Assembly (NCBI GenBank): GCA_040391535.1 | Contig: JBEBXQ010000004.1 | Location: 1 to 64,000 of the forward strand | From: JBEBXQ01 sp040391535 | GTDB lineage: Bacteria; Bacteroidota; Bacteroidia; Cytophagales; Spirosomataceae | DNA length: 64,000 nucleotides | Direction of reading: 5' to 3' | Shown: positions 50,968 through 61,583 of the stretch, piece by piece | How the letters are laid out: each line of letters opens with the position of its first letter | Position numbering within the stretch: the first letter of the stretch is position 1 | Notes under the pieces: model-generated | What the model was told of the DNA's origin: nothing | Seen by the model: the letters and a program-made list of their open reading frames with translations, nothing else | Databases searched by the model: none | Program-made: the position numbers and the translations under genes

Positions 50968-53317
50968 ACAAACTAATGGTTACATTCCGGCCTTGTTCCG
51001 GAAGGTTAAGTAACCGGTAGCGGCTCAGATGGTTCATATACCTGGTGTCCAGCAGGTTCTGACCTGTCACGGAAAGCGTAGCCTCAAACCCACCCAGTTT
51101 CAGCTGTGCACCGGCTGTAGCTCCCCACAGGTGATACCCTGGCGTTACACGTTCATTACGGTCGGTGCGGTTCTGAGCTGTTGTCCATTTATAATTGATT
51201 CCCACATTAGGCTTGATTTTATCACCTTTAAACTGATATAAAACCTCCGTAAAAACAGAAGGGGCAGGAGTAAAGGGCAGGGGAAGACGGGTATCCAGGT
51301 TGTAATTCCGTACGTATTCCAGTGAACTTTTCAGGTGAATGGCTTTGACCGGGTGATACTCAATGGTGAGTTCTCCGCCGGTATAAAAAGCATTGTGCTG
51401 GCGATACTGGTAAATTTGCCCTCCTTCAGGAAAAGCATCCGGATCCAGTGCATTCGAAAAGTATTGGGTAGGAGCCAGATAAATGAAATTATGATAATAG
51501 GAAACAAACGGAGTAAGAATTACTACAAACTGATTTTGCTGATACACCAGACTGAGATCAGCCTGTATTCCTCTTTCAGAAGTGAGTGTGCTGTCTCCCA
51601 GCTCATGACGAAAGGTACCATGATGGATACCGTTCATTGATAATTCGGCAGCAGTCGGCACACGGAAACTGGTACCCAGATTGACTTTAGCATTGAAGGA
51701 TCTGGAAGGGTAATAGGATAAACCCAGGGCACCGGATACATTGTAAAACGATTTCCGGATTTCCGGATTCCGGGTATAGTAGCGGGTAATCGTATTTTCG
51801 TCGGCATAAATCGGTTCAGTGGATTTTTCAATATTCCGGGAAGCATAATCAAACCTCACACCTCCGTTCAGCGTAAACTGATCATCCCAGCTGAATTCTT
51901 CGCTCAGAAAGCCACCCAGTGAAAAGCTGCGGAAGTCGGGCAGGAGATATTCAAACCCTTTTCTTTTGTTCACCTGATACTCTCCCTGAATACCGAAAAT
52001 ACGGGAATGCGACTCAGAATCATGCTGAAAATAGCGGGAATTCAGGGAGAAAGTCTGCAAAGTAAGGCCATGAGCAATTGTACCCGCCACCTGAGGTCCC
52101 TTGCCGTGCGCGTGCGGATTTGAATTTTCCTGCCTGTAATTATGCTGGTAGCCGATATCGGTTTCCATCCAGTTTTTGCCGATCAGCAGGTTCGTATTGG
52201 AAATGATTTTCAGGTGATTAATTGTTTGGGAGGGGAGGTCAATATTTCTGTTGTTCCCGTCGGGTGTGAGCTGGTACGATCTCGGCACCCCTACGGCCCC
52301 TGCAAATAATCCTGCATTCTGGTGAAAATTGCTCAATGTCACTGTACTGAACCCCCAGTTTTTCTTTACCCCGGCCATCACAGAAACACTTTTTTCTTTT
52401 CCGGCTGTGTTTTTGAGCCGGTTGTTGTATAAGGTCAGTTTGTAGGAGTTATAGGTGAAATCTCCCGCCGGAACGCGGTAATCACCAAATTCCTGTGCTG
52501 AAACCCTCGCCCTGAACAGCCAGTCCTGCCGGCTCCCTTCCACCATAGCAGAAGCTCCGAAAAGATGATTGTTGGATTTGTAAATGCTTTGAAATTCACC
52601 CGAAATGCTACTATCCCGTGGTAACGGAGGTGGTGTGATGTTGATGACTCCACCCAACCCGTCTGAGCCGTACAGCAACGCACCGGGGCCTTTAATAATC
52701 TCGACTCTGCCCGGATCAAACATGTCAATTTCAAGTCCGTGATCTGTGCCCCACTGCTGTCCTTCCTGCTTGATACCTCTGTCATTAACAATGACCCGGT
52801 TAAAGGCCATCCCCCGGATGACCGGCTTGGCGATACCCACACCCGTGTTAATGGCGTTAATGCCTGGCAGGTCTTCCAGTGAATTGACAAAAGTTCCTTT
52901 TCTGTTTTTACGGAGAAAGTCAGCATCCAGCACCTCTACTGCCAGTGTCTGATTTTTTGCCCCCGTTTTATATTGCCGGGCTTCTACAACTACTTCATAA
53001 AGTTCAATGGAAGTAGGCTGCATCTGAAATGTCCTGGCTGTTTCAGTGCTTACCACCTGAATAATTTCAGTGATGGCTGAATAACCTACATAGGAAATAT
53101 GGAGATGGTAATTCGCCGGTTTCAGATTAGCGAAAGAAAACTGCCCGTTTTCATCAGTCAGCATTTCTTTATGAAGTTCATGAAGGCTGACCGTAGCACC
53201 GGCCAAAGGCTGCCCGGTAGCCTGATCGGTTACGAATCCCCGTAGAATATGCTGCGTGTGTCCCTGGAAAGTAGATAAAATCAGAAAATACAATAAAAAC
53301 GGAAGTAGGGTTTTCAT
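50954..53317 (-). CDS. TonB-dependent receptor
   Basis: A 787-residue outer-membrane receptor: signal peptide about 1-21 (ends FQGHTQ), carboxypeptidase-like domain (FVTDQATGQPLAGATVSL; LKPANYHLHISYVGYS), plug (LEDLPGINAINTGVGIAKPV; GRVEIIKGPGALLYGSDGLG) and a barrel ending NVTISLFIPF. The layout, with a His-rich stretch in the barrel (SNPHAHGKGP; FRHELGD), resembles receptors for iron or other metal complexes; the cargo is not proved. It has a well-formed promoter and no accessory genes next to it. Confidence 0.92.
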   Translation of the reverse strand: MKTLLPFLLYFLILSTFQGHTQHILRGFVTDQATGQPLAGATVSLHELHKEMLTDENGQFSFANLKPANYHLHISYVGYSAITEIIQVVSTETARTFQMQPTSIELYEVVVEARQYKTGAKNQTLAVEVLDADFLRKNRKGTFVNSLEDLPGINAINTGVGIAKPVIRGMAFNRVIVNDRGIKQEGQQWGTDHGLEIDMFDPGRVEIIKGPGALLYGSDGLGGVINITPPPLPRDSSISGEFQSIYKSNNHLFGASAMVEGSRQDWLFRARVSAQEFGDYRVPAGDFTYNSYKLTLYNNRLKNTAGKEKSVSVMAGVKKNWGFSTVTLSNFHQNAGLFAGAVGVPRSYQLTPDGNNRNIDLPSQTINHLKIISNTNLLIGKNWMETDIGYQHNYRQENSNPHAHGKGPQVAGTIAHGLTLQTFSLNSRYFQHDSESHSRIFGIQGEYQVNKRKGFEYLLPDFRSFSLGGFLSEEFSWDDQFTLNGGVRFDYASRNIEKSTEPIYADENTITRYYTRNPEIRKSFYNVSGALGLSYYPSRSFNAKVNLGTSFRVPTAAELSMNGIHHGTFRHELGDSTLTSERGIQADLSLVYQQNQFVVILTPFVSYYHNFIYLAPTQYFSNALDPDAFPEGGQIYQYRQHNAFYTGGELTIEYHPVKAIHLKSSLEYVRNYNLDTRLPLPFTPAPSVFTEVLYQFKGDKIKPNVGINYKWTTAQNRTDRNERVTPGYHLWGATAGAQLKLGGFEATLSVTGQNLLDTRYMNHLSRYRLLNLPEQGRNVTISLFIPF

Positions 53318-53343
53318 TAAGTTGTTTTTGCTACGAAATGCTG

Positions 53344-53376
53344 CAAAGGTAATGATAAATGCATCAATGTTGCAAA
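53344..53376 (-). promoter_or_regulatory. Promoter of the TonB receptor at 50954
   Basis: On the minus strand TTTG (53376-53373) and an exact TAnnTTTG box (TACCTTTG, 53351-53344) are 21 bases apart, the ideal Bacteroidota layout. The transcript would begin near 53337, about 20 bases before the ATG. Confidence 0.72.
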
Positions 53377-53510
53377 TTGCTTAAGTGCTCAGATTTAATG
53401 TTCAGTATTTTTTCTGTTATTTCCGCAAAAAAATTCCCGTAGATGTTATATTTGAATAATAACCAAACGATAAGTGAGGGTGTTTTCACACGCATTTCTC
53501 TGTTCCTTAT

Positions 53511-55952
53511 ATGTATAAAAAAGCTGCCAGATACGCGGTAATCACAATGGGATTGGCTTTCACGGTTCTGGTTTTACTGGCTGCAATGATTTATCTGAAC
53601 AGAAATAAAATCAACCGGACTGTCGAGCAGGCCATTAATGAACATATTCAGGGAGCATTTACTTTTGACGGAGTCTCGTTTATGCCATTTTACAAAGGCA
53701 TAGGAGTGACTTTCGTGTTCAGAGAGGTGGAAGTCCTGGACAGTGTATTGCTTCAGCCTGTTGTACAGGTAAAACGACTGGGAGTGAGAGTGTCGCCTTC
53801 TGCTTTGTGGAACGAAAAACGGCTGAAAGTAACGGCTGTCATGTTTGAAGATGGCATGCTGTCAATGGTGAAAAACCGCCAGGGATATGGCAATCTCCGT
53901 ACATTCAGAAAGAATAACAGAAAGGACGGAAACCGCGAAAATCATGAGGTTATATTTCCGGGTATACGAAGCAAGGTGATGTTTGAAGATATGCAGGTGA
54001 CTTTTTATGACTCTGTAAAAAATAAATCATACGGAGGTGTTTTAAAAAAGGCCGATGCGGATATTCAGTATAGTAATAATGTGCTGAAATGTCAGTTAAA
54101 CGGGCATGTATTCTATGAAGGACTGGTCTTTAACCAGGAGAAAGGGGCTTTTCTGCACCATAAAGACACGCAGACAACCCTTGATTTTTTTTATCAGTTT
54201 GCTGAAAAGAAAATAGTGCTGCAAAACGGGACTATTGTCCTGGGAGAACGTTATCCGGTAGCACTGGAAGGTGAAATTCAACTGGCAGATACATTGGCTG
54301 GTGTGGCGGGAAGCTATCGTTTTGAATTTACAGCCGACAACATCCCGGCAGGAATCGGCCTGAGCCATCTGACCAAAGCGCTGGAAGAGAAAATTTCCGG
54401 TTTCAACATATTGCCTGAATTAGACTCCCGGGTTCTGATTGAAGGTAAATTTAATGAAGCCAATCCGTTGGTAGAGGTACATTTTGTGACGGATACATTT
54501 CAGTATGCTATCAGAAATGTTGCCCTTAACCGCCTTAGGGCAACGGGGTTTTATTCTTCGCAATATGATAAGAAATCAGCACCTTCCGATTCTAATTCGG
54601 CGATTATCTGCTCACGCATTGATGGCTCATTTGAGGAATTTCCGGTCAGGGGAGACCTTAAAATTATTAACCTGAAGCAACCTGAAGCCTGGGTTAACTA
54701 TGATCTGAAGGCTTCAATGTATGAAATCAATAAAATGCTGGATCCCCGGGTCTACCGGATTAAAGAAGGGGATGTGAGACTGATCGGTAATTACAGGGGA
54801 AATCTGAAACCTTTGTTTGACGTAAAAGAGGATGCGTTTACGGGGAAAATAGCCGGACAACTGACAGTAAGAAATATTTCAGGGGATTTCATTCCGCGAA
54901 AAGTAGAAATCAGGCATCTGAATGCAGATGTGAGATTTGATGAAAAAATGCTGAGCATCCACAGAATGTCGTTTCAGGAAGCCGAAGTGCATAATCTTCT
55001 GAAGGTTACAGGACAGGCTGAAGGTTTGATGGCAAGTTTAATGGGGAGTGAAAAGCCGATTCAGGCGCAGGTCGATATACAGATTGACGACTGGAAACTG
55101 AAGTGGCTGGAAGAACTTACTGCCCAGACTTCGGGAGAACACAAGGCTGTTCAGGGGCCAAATCCTTACAAGTTATCGGAGTGGATTGACAGAAGTATCG
55201 GAAAGCTGGAACTGAAAACCCAGCTGAATGCCGGAAAAGTAACTTATAAAAAATTCGTTGCGGAAGAGCTGAAAGGGCAAATGCTGATTGCTCACGATAA
55301 AATTGATCTTGAATATTTATCGCTGAAAGCATTTGACGGAACCCTGTCGGTCAGCGGACAACTCAGCGGACTGGATATGGACCAGAGTGCCCGTTTTGAC
55401 ATTAAGGGCAATGTTAAAGATGCTGATGTAAAGAAGGTGTTTTATTCCCTGGGCAACTTCGGACAGGAAACGTTAACGGATAAGAATATTGAAGGATTAC
55501 TGCAGGCAGATTTCAGGCTGGCTTCTGAACTCAACCCCGACGCGTCTATTGTTTTTCCAAGTGTGGAGGGTTTTCTCTGGTTTGATCTCTCTAACGGAAA
55601 AATCAAAAACTTTGAGCCGTTCCTGAAAATTAAAAGACTTGCCTTTAAAAACCGTGACCTTGAAGATGTACAATTTGAGCCCATCCGCTCCAGGGTGGAA
55701 TTCAAAGGGAAAGAGATTCTGGTGGATCAGCTGGGGATCACTTCCAATGTACTTGATTTTTCAATTGACGGTATCTATAGTTTTGGTGATAAGACCAACC
55801 TTTCTATCCGGATACCGGTCAGTAATTTCCGGAATGACCGTTCACTCGCTAATCAACGCCGAAAAGGGAGTGAAAAGGCTATTTTTTTAAAAGCAATTGA
55901 ACAGAACGGGAATGTTAATATTATGCTGGACGGTAAAAAGAGCCTTCAGTGA
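53511..55952 (+). CDS. AsmA-like protein
   Basis: An 813-residue protein with one N-terminal membrane helix (about residues 8-30, YAVITMGLAFTVLVLLAAMI) and a long beta-rich periplasmic body typical of the AsmA family: repeats of the sort RVSPSALWNEKRLKVTAVMF and LDVAFDEKMLSIHR-like, closing with the AsmA C-terminal region (KNFEPFLKIKRLAFKNRDLE; LDFSIDGIYSFGDKTN). Such proteins are thought to bridge inner and outer membrane for lipid transport. It is divergent from the TonB receptor. Confidence 0.85.
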   Translation: MYKKAARYAVITMGLAFTVLVLLAAMIYLNRNKINRTVEQAINEHIQGAFTFDGVSFMPFYKGIGVTFVFREVEVLDSVLLQPVVQVKRLGVRVSPSALWNEKRLKVTAVMFEDGMLSMVKNRQGYGNLRTFRKNNRKDGNRENHEVIFPGIRSKVMFEDMQVTFYDSVKNKSYGGVLKKADADIQYSNNVLKCQLNGHVFYEGLVFNQEKGAFLHHKDTQTTLDFFYQFAEKKIVLQNGTIVLGERYPVALEGEIQLADTLAGVAGSYRFEFTADNIPAGIGLSHLTKALEEKISGFNILPELDSRVLIEGKFNEANPLVEVHFVTDTFQYAIRNVALNRLRATGFYSSQYDKKSAPSDSNSAIICSRIDGSFEEFPVRGDLKIINLKQPEAWVNYDLKASMYEINKMLDPRVYRIKEGDVRLIGNYRGNLKPLFDVKEDAFTGKIAGQLTVRNISGDFIPRKVEIRHLNADVRFDEKMLSIHRMSFQEAEVHNLLKVTGQAEGLMASLMGSEKPIQAQVDIQIDDWKLKWLEELTAQTSGEHKAVQGPNPYKLSEWIDRSIGKLELKTQLNAGKVTYKKFVAEELKGQMLIAHDKIDLEYLSLKAFDGTLSVSGQLSGLDMDQSARFDIKGNVKDADVKKVFYSLGNFGQETLTDKNIEGLLQADFRLASELNPDASIVFPSVEGFLWFDLSNGKIKNFEPFLKIKRLAFKNRDLEDVQFEPIRSRVEFKGKEILVDQLGITSNVLDFSIDGIYSFGDKTNLSIRIPVSNFRNDRSLANQRRKGSEKAIFLKAIEQNGNVNIMLDGKKSLQ

Positions 55953-56267
55953 ACGGAAGAGACGCAGCCTTCTGATTTGTAATTTAGAAAGATCATAAAT
56001 TAATGCAGCTTGTAAAAATAAATATATAAAACCGGGTCGGGCAGGAAGGGAAGATTTAACAAAAAAATAATATAGTTCAATTTGATTGTTTAGAATATGA
56101 TTGAATGCAGTTTTCTGTGAAGATGGAAATATTGCAATTTTCAGATCTCTGCCAGATGCCATTATAAAAGTTGTCTGATTATAAATTTTGCATTTATTTT
56201 GTTTGAAAGTTGTAGTAAAATTTGAATGATGTTCATTTTAATTAATCACAAAAACTAATCACTGATT
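55953..56267. other. Gene-free AT-rich region
   Basis: No coding region is supported. TAnnTTTG-like boxes with one mismatch occur before the next gene (around 56180 and 56215), so the receptor promoter is probably here, but none is exact. Confidence 0.4.
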
Positions 56268-59200
56268 ATGAAAAAGGGTTTACTTTTAAAAGTAATTTCC
56301 ATGTTTCTTTTTTCATTTATGTTACTGAGCGGTGCTTCGTATGCTCAGGTAACCACTTCGTCAATCAACGGACTTATTACAGATGAAAAAGGGGAGGTTC
56401 TGCCGGGTGCGACGGTGCTTGCTGTACACATACCTTCAGGAACGGAGTATGGTACCGTTTCTACAGAATCCGGTCGTTATGTATTTCCTAACGTTCGTGT
56501 TGGGGGGCCGTACAGGATTACAGTAACGTACATTGGATATGCTGATAATGTGAAAGATGGCATCCTGGCCGAATTGGGCAGCCCTACCATTGTCAATATG
56601 CAGCTATCAGATGAAGGGACGCAGCTGGCTGAAATAACCATTACGGCTTCGCCGGGGAGTGCTTTCGCAGGACAAAGAACAGGTGCGGCCACCTCTGTAA
56701 GTGCCGAACAGATCAGAACAATGCCTACCGTTACACGTAGTATTACAGATTTTACCCGTCTTACTCCGCAGGCAAACGGCAATAGTTTCGGAGGAAGAGA
56801 CGGCCGCTACAATAACTTTCAGGTAGATGGTGCAAATTTTAACAACGGGTTTGGTCTGAATGACAATCCGCTTCCGGGCGGTGGTGGTCTGTCGCTGGAC
56901 GCTATTGAGGAAATTCAGGTAAACTTAGCTCCTTTTGACGTTCGTCAGAGTGGCTTCTCAGGAGCCGGGATTAACGCTGTTACCCGTAGTGGAACCAACG
57001 AATTCAAAGGCTCAGTGTATGGTTATTTTGGCAGTGATAACTTTCAGGGTGATAAAGTTCACGGAAACAGGGTTGTCAAAGCAGAGTCAAAAACCGAAAC
57101 CCTCGGGTTTCGTCTGGGTGGACCGATCATCAAAAATAAGCTGTTCTTTTTTGCCAATTATGAAAGAATAAAAAGTGAAGGAGCCAGCACAGGTGCTGTG
57201 AACCTTTGGAAAGCAACCGATCAGGTAAATGAGAACGGAGATGGCGTTTCAAATCAGGATCAGTATGTAACGCGTGTAAAGCGCTCTGACCTTGAAGCCG
57301 TAAGAAACCACCTCAGAAACCAGTGGGGCTATGATCCGGGTGAATATGAAGGGTATGCCAATGATAACAGCGAAGTTACCAATTCGTTCCTGGCCCGCAT
57401 TGACTGGAACATCAACCGTAAAAACCGCCTTGCAGTGCGTTTTAACCAGGTAGAAAGCTCATCTCCGTCATTAACAAACGGAAATTCAGGCGCTTATCCC
57501 AGGACTCCTACAGCCTATGCACGTACCGGAACCATTAATTCTATCTCGTTCGGAAACTCAATGTATTTCAGTAAAAACATTGTACGTTCAATAACAGCCG
57601 AATTAAACAGTGATATTACACCTCAGCTTTCCAATCAGTTCCTGGCTACCTATAGCCGGATTCAGACAACCAGGACTTCTCCAAGTACCGAATTCCCGAT
57701 GATTGACATAGGATATGCAGGAGATAATCTTCGGGGAAGCTCCAATTATCAGAATTACATTACAGCTGGATATGAGCTGTTTACGTATGGTAATGACGTG
57801 CTGAATGACAATATGACCTTTACTAATAACCTCACGTATATTACCGGAAAACATACACTGATAGGAGGTATCAGTTTTGAGACACAGAAATTCGGTAACC
57901 AGTACCTGAGAAACGGAACTTCGTATTACCGTTATGCGTCCGTAGAGGAATTCCTGCTGACCGGTACTTCGGCGGAGGTGGCTCCGCTGCAGTTTGCTCT
58001 GACTTATCCTTATGAAGGACAGGATACATATGCCCCGATCCGTTACGGCCTGCCTTCTGTTTATATTCAGGATAAATTCGACGTGAATGAAAAACTGACC
58101 ATTACTGCCGGTATCAGGGCAGAAATGCCGGTTTTTATGAATGACCTTACAGCCAATACGGCTGTAGACGCACTGCAGCTGTTGGATGTAAATGGTAATG
58201 CCCGTACTTATAATACAGGTTCATGGCCCAAAACCAGGGTAATGCTTTCTCCTCGTGTAGGGGTAAGATGGGATGTGAAAGGCGATAAATCGCTGGTTGT
58301 TCGTGGAGGAACCGGAATTTTTGCAGGTCGTGTACCTTTTGTGTGGCTTACCAACATGCCGTCTAACCTGGGGGTAATTCAGAATACCATTGAACCGGGT
58401 AGCTATGAAGCTTCTGCCGGATGGATTAACGATATCCGCTTTAATCCTGACAAATATCACTGGTTGAACAATACGCCTGAAAGTGCTAAGGATGTATTCA
58501 TCAAAAATCCTAAAGCCGGACTTCCGGGAACCATTGCTTTGATAGACGAAGATTTCAAAATGCCGCAAATCTGGAGAACAAGTATAGGCGGGGACTATGA
58601 TTTGCCGGGTACGCCGTTTACATTGACCGCAGATGTGATTTATACAAAAGATCTTCAGGCCGTTTATCAGTTTGGAGCCAACCGCAAAGCAGCCACGTTA
58701 ACAATGGATTATTCCGGAGATAACCGGGAGTTCTATCCTGACAGGGCTTCCTATACTTTTAATGACCAGATCGGTGCCAACTCTGTAAGTGTATTAAGCA
58801 ATACAAATAAAGGTAGCTCTGTAAATGCGACTGTAGGTATAAAAATGGCTCCTAAAAAAGGATTCTACGGATCACTTTTTTATTCTCATACTACGGCGAA
58901 AACCACAACAGATAACCTCGGATCCAATGCTTCTTCTGCATGGGGTGCAACAGCCAATATCAATAATCCGAATGATCTTTCGCTTTATTCTTCCATTGAT
59001 GCACTGCCTAACAGGGTGGTAGGTGCACTTTCCTACCGTATTGGCGGCGAAGGAAAACTGGCGACAACTTTTTCGCTGTATTATAACGGTTCCAACAGAG
59101 GTCGCTTCTCTTATTCGTATAATGGTGATATTAACGGTGATGCGATTAATGCCGACCTGCTGTATGTGCCACAAAGTGCTTCCGAAATTAACTTCCAGGA

Positions 59201-59654
59201 TCTGAGCACCGGTGGAGTAACTTTTTCAGCCGAAGATCAGAGAAAAGCATTTGAGTCTTATATTACCGAAAACAAATTCCTTTCTTCTATGAAAGGTGGT
59301 TATGCCGACAGAAACGGAGGATTACTACCCTGGCTGAATCGCTTTGACTTTAAATTCCTGCATGATATTTATGTAGATAAAAGCAATAAGCATTCTCTTC
59401 AGCTGAGTATTGATGTGATCAACGCAGGTAACCTGATCAATTCAGCGTGGGGTGTTCAGAAGCAGCTTGTAGCCGGCGCCAACACGCCACTGAGACTGGC
59501 TAAAGTAACTGCTGACGGTGTACCTACGTTTACGATGAATGCAGTGCAGATTGACGGAAAGACGGTATTGCCGACAGCTTCCAATATGTTCCGTGATATC
59601 ACTTCAACCTCCACAACCTGGAGTTTGCTGGCTGGCGTTCGCTATACTTTCTAG
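56268..59654 (+). CDS. Oar-like TonB-dependent receptor
   Basis: A 1128-residue outer-membrane protein: signal peptide about 1-26 (ends ASYAQ), carboxypeptidase-like domain (INGLITDEKGEVLPGATVLA), plug (RSITDFTRLTPQANGNSFGG; GLSLDAIEEIQVNLAPFDV; GAGINAVTRSGTNEFKGSVY) and a large barrel ending WSLLAGVRYTF. This arrangement is the Oar type, known from Myxococcus adhesion/development and common in Bacteroidota; cargo may be a peptide or protein rather than a siderophore. No partner gene is adjacent. A strong hairpin follows. Confidence 0.92.
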   Translation: MKKGLLLKVISMFLFSFMLLSGASYAQVTTSSINGLITDEKGEVLPGATVLAVHIPSGTEYGTVSTESGRYVFPNVRVGGPYRITVTYIGYADNVKDGILAELGSPTIVNMQLSDEGTQLAEITITASPGSAFAGQRTGAATSVSAEQIRTMPTVTRSITDFTRLTPQANGNSFGGRDGRYNNFQVDGANFNNGFGLNDNPLPGGGGLSLDAIEEIQVNLAPFDVRQSGFSGAGINAVTRSGTNEFKGSVYGYFGSDNFQGDKVHGNRVVKAESKTETLGFRLGGPIIKNKLFFFANYERIKSEGASTGAVNLWKATDQVNENGDGVSNQDQYVTRVKRSDLEAVRNHLRNQWGYDPGEYEGYANDNSEVTNSFLARIDWNINRKNRLAVRFNQVESSSPSLTNGNSGAYPRTPTAYARTGTINSISFGNSMYFSKNIVRSITAELNSDITPQLSNQFLATYSRIQTTRTSPSTEFPMIDIGYAGDNLRGSSNYQNYITAGYELFTYGNDVLNDNMTFTNNLTYITGKHTLIGGISFETQKFGNQYLRNGTSYYRYASVEEFLLTGTSAEVAPLQFALTYPYEGQDTYAPIRYGLPSVYIQDKFDVNEKLTITAGIRAEMPVFMNDLTANTAVDALQLLDVNGNARTYNTGSWPKTRVMLSPRVGVRWDVKGDKSLVVRGGTGIFAGRVPFVWLTNMPSNLGVIQNTIEPGSYEASAGWINDIRFNPDKYHWLNNTPESAKDVFIKNPKAGLPGTIALIDEDFKMPQIWRTSIGGDYDLPGTPFTLTADVIYTKDLQAVYQFGANRKAATLTMDYSGDNREFYPDRASYTFNDQIGANSVSVLSNTNKGSSVNATVGIKMAPKKGFYGSLFYSHTTAKTTTDNLGSNASSAWGATANINNPNDLSLYSSIDALPNRVVGALSYRIGGEGKLATTFSLYYNGSNRGRFSYSYNGDINGDAINADLLYVPQSASEINFQDLSTGGVTFSAEDQRKAFESYITENKFLSSMKGGYADRNGGLLPWLNRFDFKFLHDIYVDKSNKHSLQLSIDVINAGNLINSAWGVQKQLVAGANTPLRLAKVTADGVPTFTMNAVQIDGKTVLPTASNMFRDITSTSTTWSLLAGVRYTF

Positions 59655-59725
59655 AGAAAAGGCAGTGATCGTAAATGAGGCAGCCTGTAAGTGTCTCCCA
59701 AAAACGGTCTTGAATTAATTACTGT

Positions 59726-59760
59726 ATATGAGCCCGGTATTCATCGGGCTCATATCTTTT
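59726..59760 (+). terminator. Intrinsic terminator after the Oar-like gene
   Basis: Arms 59726-59738 and 59743-59755 pair over 13 bases (one G-U wobble) with a 4-base loop, followed by CTTTT. It lies 72 bases after the stop codon. Confidence 0.8.
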
Positions 59761-60424
59761 CAGATCAATTCGTTATTGCAATATACAGTATGTGCTTCTG
59801 CAGGCCTGCTAAACTTTAGCTCTTTCAAAATACCTTTACAGCGAACCGGTTCTTTTGAAGCTTCAAACTTTGTGATGAATTTCTACTTTCATTTCAAACC
59901 ACACTTTTACTCATTATTCTTAATACAACATTGCTTACTATTGGAAAATAGCACTAGTTCTAGGCTTTTTTGGATGTTATGTTCTCCCTGTTTCTATGTT
60001 AATTTCACCACTTCGAGGTTATTTTAAGTCTGAAAGGCTGACAGCATTATATAGAAAAACGGGAGATCCGCTAACTTAATTGCTACGCCGTGATAGAACT
60101 CTAAACCCGAACGGATGTTAATACAATCTTTTGTGCCGGTAGAACAAATGTCCGCAGTCTCAAGGTTGTAAACAGCTTCTTATATAGTGCTTTTATTTAA
60201 ATACTTTTTTCGGGATTAAGGATTGTTACCGGGGTTAGGTAGAAAGCATCTCTCTTTTAATCAACCATCTATGAAAGACAGGGTCTTTGCATTTGTGCCG
60301 GATTTCATAAAATGACTTCAGGTACGTCCTGTTTGACACTTCAGAATCTCCCTGAAATTATAGTACTGATTTTTGGCATATATCGGAGCGCTTGTTTATC
60401 TATTTGATAGGATGGAAGGCTGTT
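59761..60424. other. Gene-free region of about 660 bases
   Basis: No coding region is supported on either strand; short open frames (for example 59728-60027) have unlike composition and overlap the terminator. I see no recognisable RNA or mobile element. It could be a decayed gene. Confidence 0.5.
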
Positions 60425-61342
60425 TTATGCTTTTCTTATTTCCTCCCCGCGCTTTAAGGTTGCCAGCCCCTCTTTGTAACCTTCCACAATCAGGCGGACA
60501 ATATCATCACTGTCAAAGTGCTGCAGATTAAGAGATAAGGGAGCGTCAGGACGAATTACTGAAAGCTTAATAGGCCTGCCACGGAGAATAGAACGTTCAA
60601 CATAATTTTCGGCCCAGGTAATATCACTGTTGACAATCTGGTTAACGGTAATATCTTTCACCCTTTCCATCAGGCTGATCAGATTACCAGGTTCAAAATG
60701 ATCCGGACGGGCAATCTGGTTGGCGTAACAGGCGATCAGGTAGATCTCTGTTGCACCATCTTCAATCGCCTTTTTGATAGGAGCTACCACCCGGACACCA
60801 CCATCCAGAAAGACATCATGTTTTTCTCCTATGGGAATAGGGGGCATAAGAATAGGAATAGACGAGCTGGCCATGACATATTCAAGAAAATGATCATCAG
60901 CAGGAGAAGAATAGACCATTTCACCATTTGAAATATTCACAGTGCCCACTTTTAACGAAGCAGGGCTATGCCTCAGATAATTGATATTAACAGAGTTTCT
61001 GATCAGGTTATGAAGAGGGGAAGGGTCAAGTAAACCATCGTAGCGGCTCATCAGCGTATAAACCCCCAAAGCCATTTTGGACCGTAAAGTAGCAACGGCC
61101 GCCGGGGCGGTGATATTCCTGACCCAGAATTCTACCAGATCCTTTCCGATTTCATTCCAGTTTACCCGGTGGCTTTCATGTTTCTGCTTACCTGATTCAT
61201 TGGTTAAAAATGTGGCATTAAGCGCACCGACAGAAATGCCATAGATCATTTCCGGACGAAAACCGCTTTCAATTACTGCCTGGATAGCGCCCACCTGAAA
61301 TGCCCCTTTCATGGAGCCCCCTCCCAACACCAATGCTTTCAT
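60425..61342 (-). CDS. Patatin-like phospholipase
   Basis: A 305-residue cytoplasmic or membrane-associated lipid hydrolase. The glycine-rich oxyanion loop GGGSMKGAFQVGAIQ opens the protein, the nucleophile Ser37 lies in GISVG, and the dyad Asp180 in FLDGG. These are all the residues needed for activity. No signal peptide, so it is not the fused Omp85-type patatin. The gene is alone, divergent from the polyprenyl synthase, and its substrate is unknown. Confidence 0.9.
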   Translation of the reverse strand: MKALVLGGGSMKGAFQVGAIQAVIESGFRPEMIYGISVGALNATFLTNESGKQKHESHRVNWNEIGKDLVEFWVRNITAPAAVATLRSKMALGVYTLMSRYDGLLDPSPLHNLIRNSVNINYLRHSPASLKVGTVNISNGEMVYSSPADDHFLEYVMASSSIPILMPPIPIGEKHDVFLDGGVRVVAPIKKAIEDGATEIYLIACYANQIARPDHFEPGNLISLMERVKDITVNQIVNSDITWAENYVERSILRGRPIKLSVIRPDAPLSLNLQHFDSDDIVRLIVEGYKEGLATLKRGEEIRKA

Positions 61343-61457
61343 ATTTTAAACCTTACCTGAATATAAATTAAATAATTACCGGTTATTTCCGGCTTTCCTG
61401 ACAATATAAGGATTTGAATAAATGAGAATACCCGTAAATATGCAAATAATACTTTTT

Positions 61458-61465
61458 TATATTTG
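61458..61465 (+). promoter_or_regulatory. Possible -7 box of the polyprenyl synthase gene
   Basis: An exact TATATTTG lies 118 bases before the ATG at 61584; no TTTG is found at the right distance upstream. A near-match (AACCTTTG) at about 61493-61500 is an alternative. Confidence 0.3.
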
Positions 61466-61583
61466 TGGATATCTCCGGTAAAAAAGAGAAAAAACCTTTG
61501 TAACTGAAACATTTTGAAGAAAAAGAAAGGTAAACTCAGGTTTTTATCTCAATTTTGAAACGGAGAGTACCTTCCATTAAATT

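Noticed and set aside
59728..60027. A 99-codon frame after the Oar-like gene
   Set aside because: It begins inside the terminator hairpin and has no recognisable domain.
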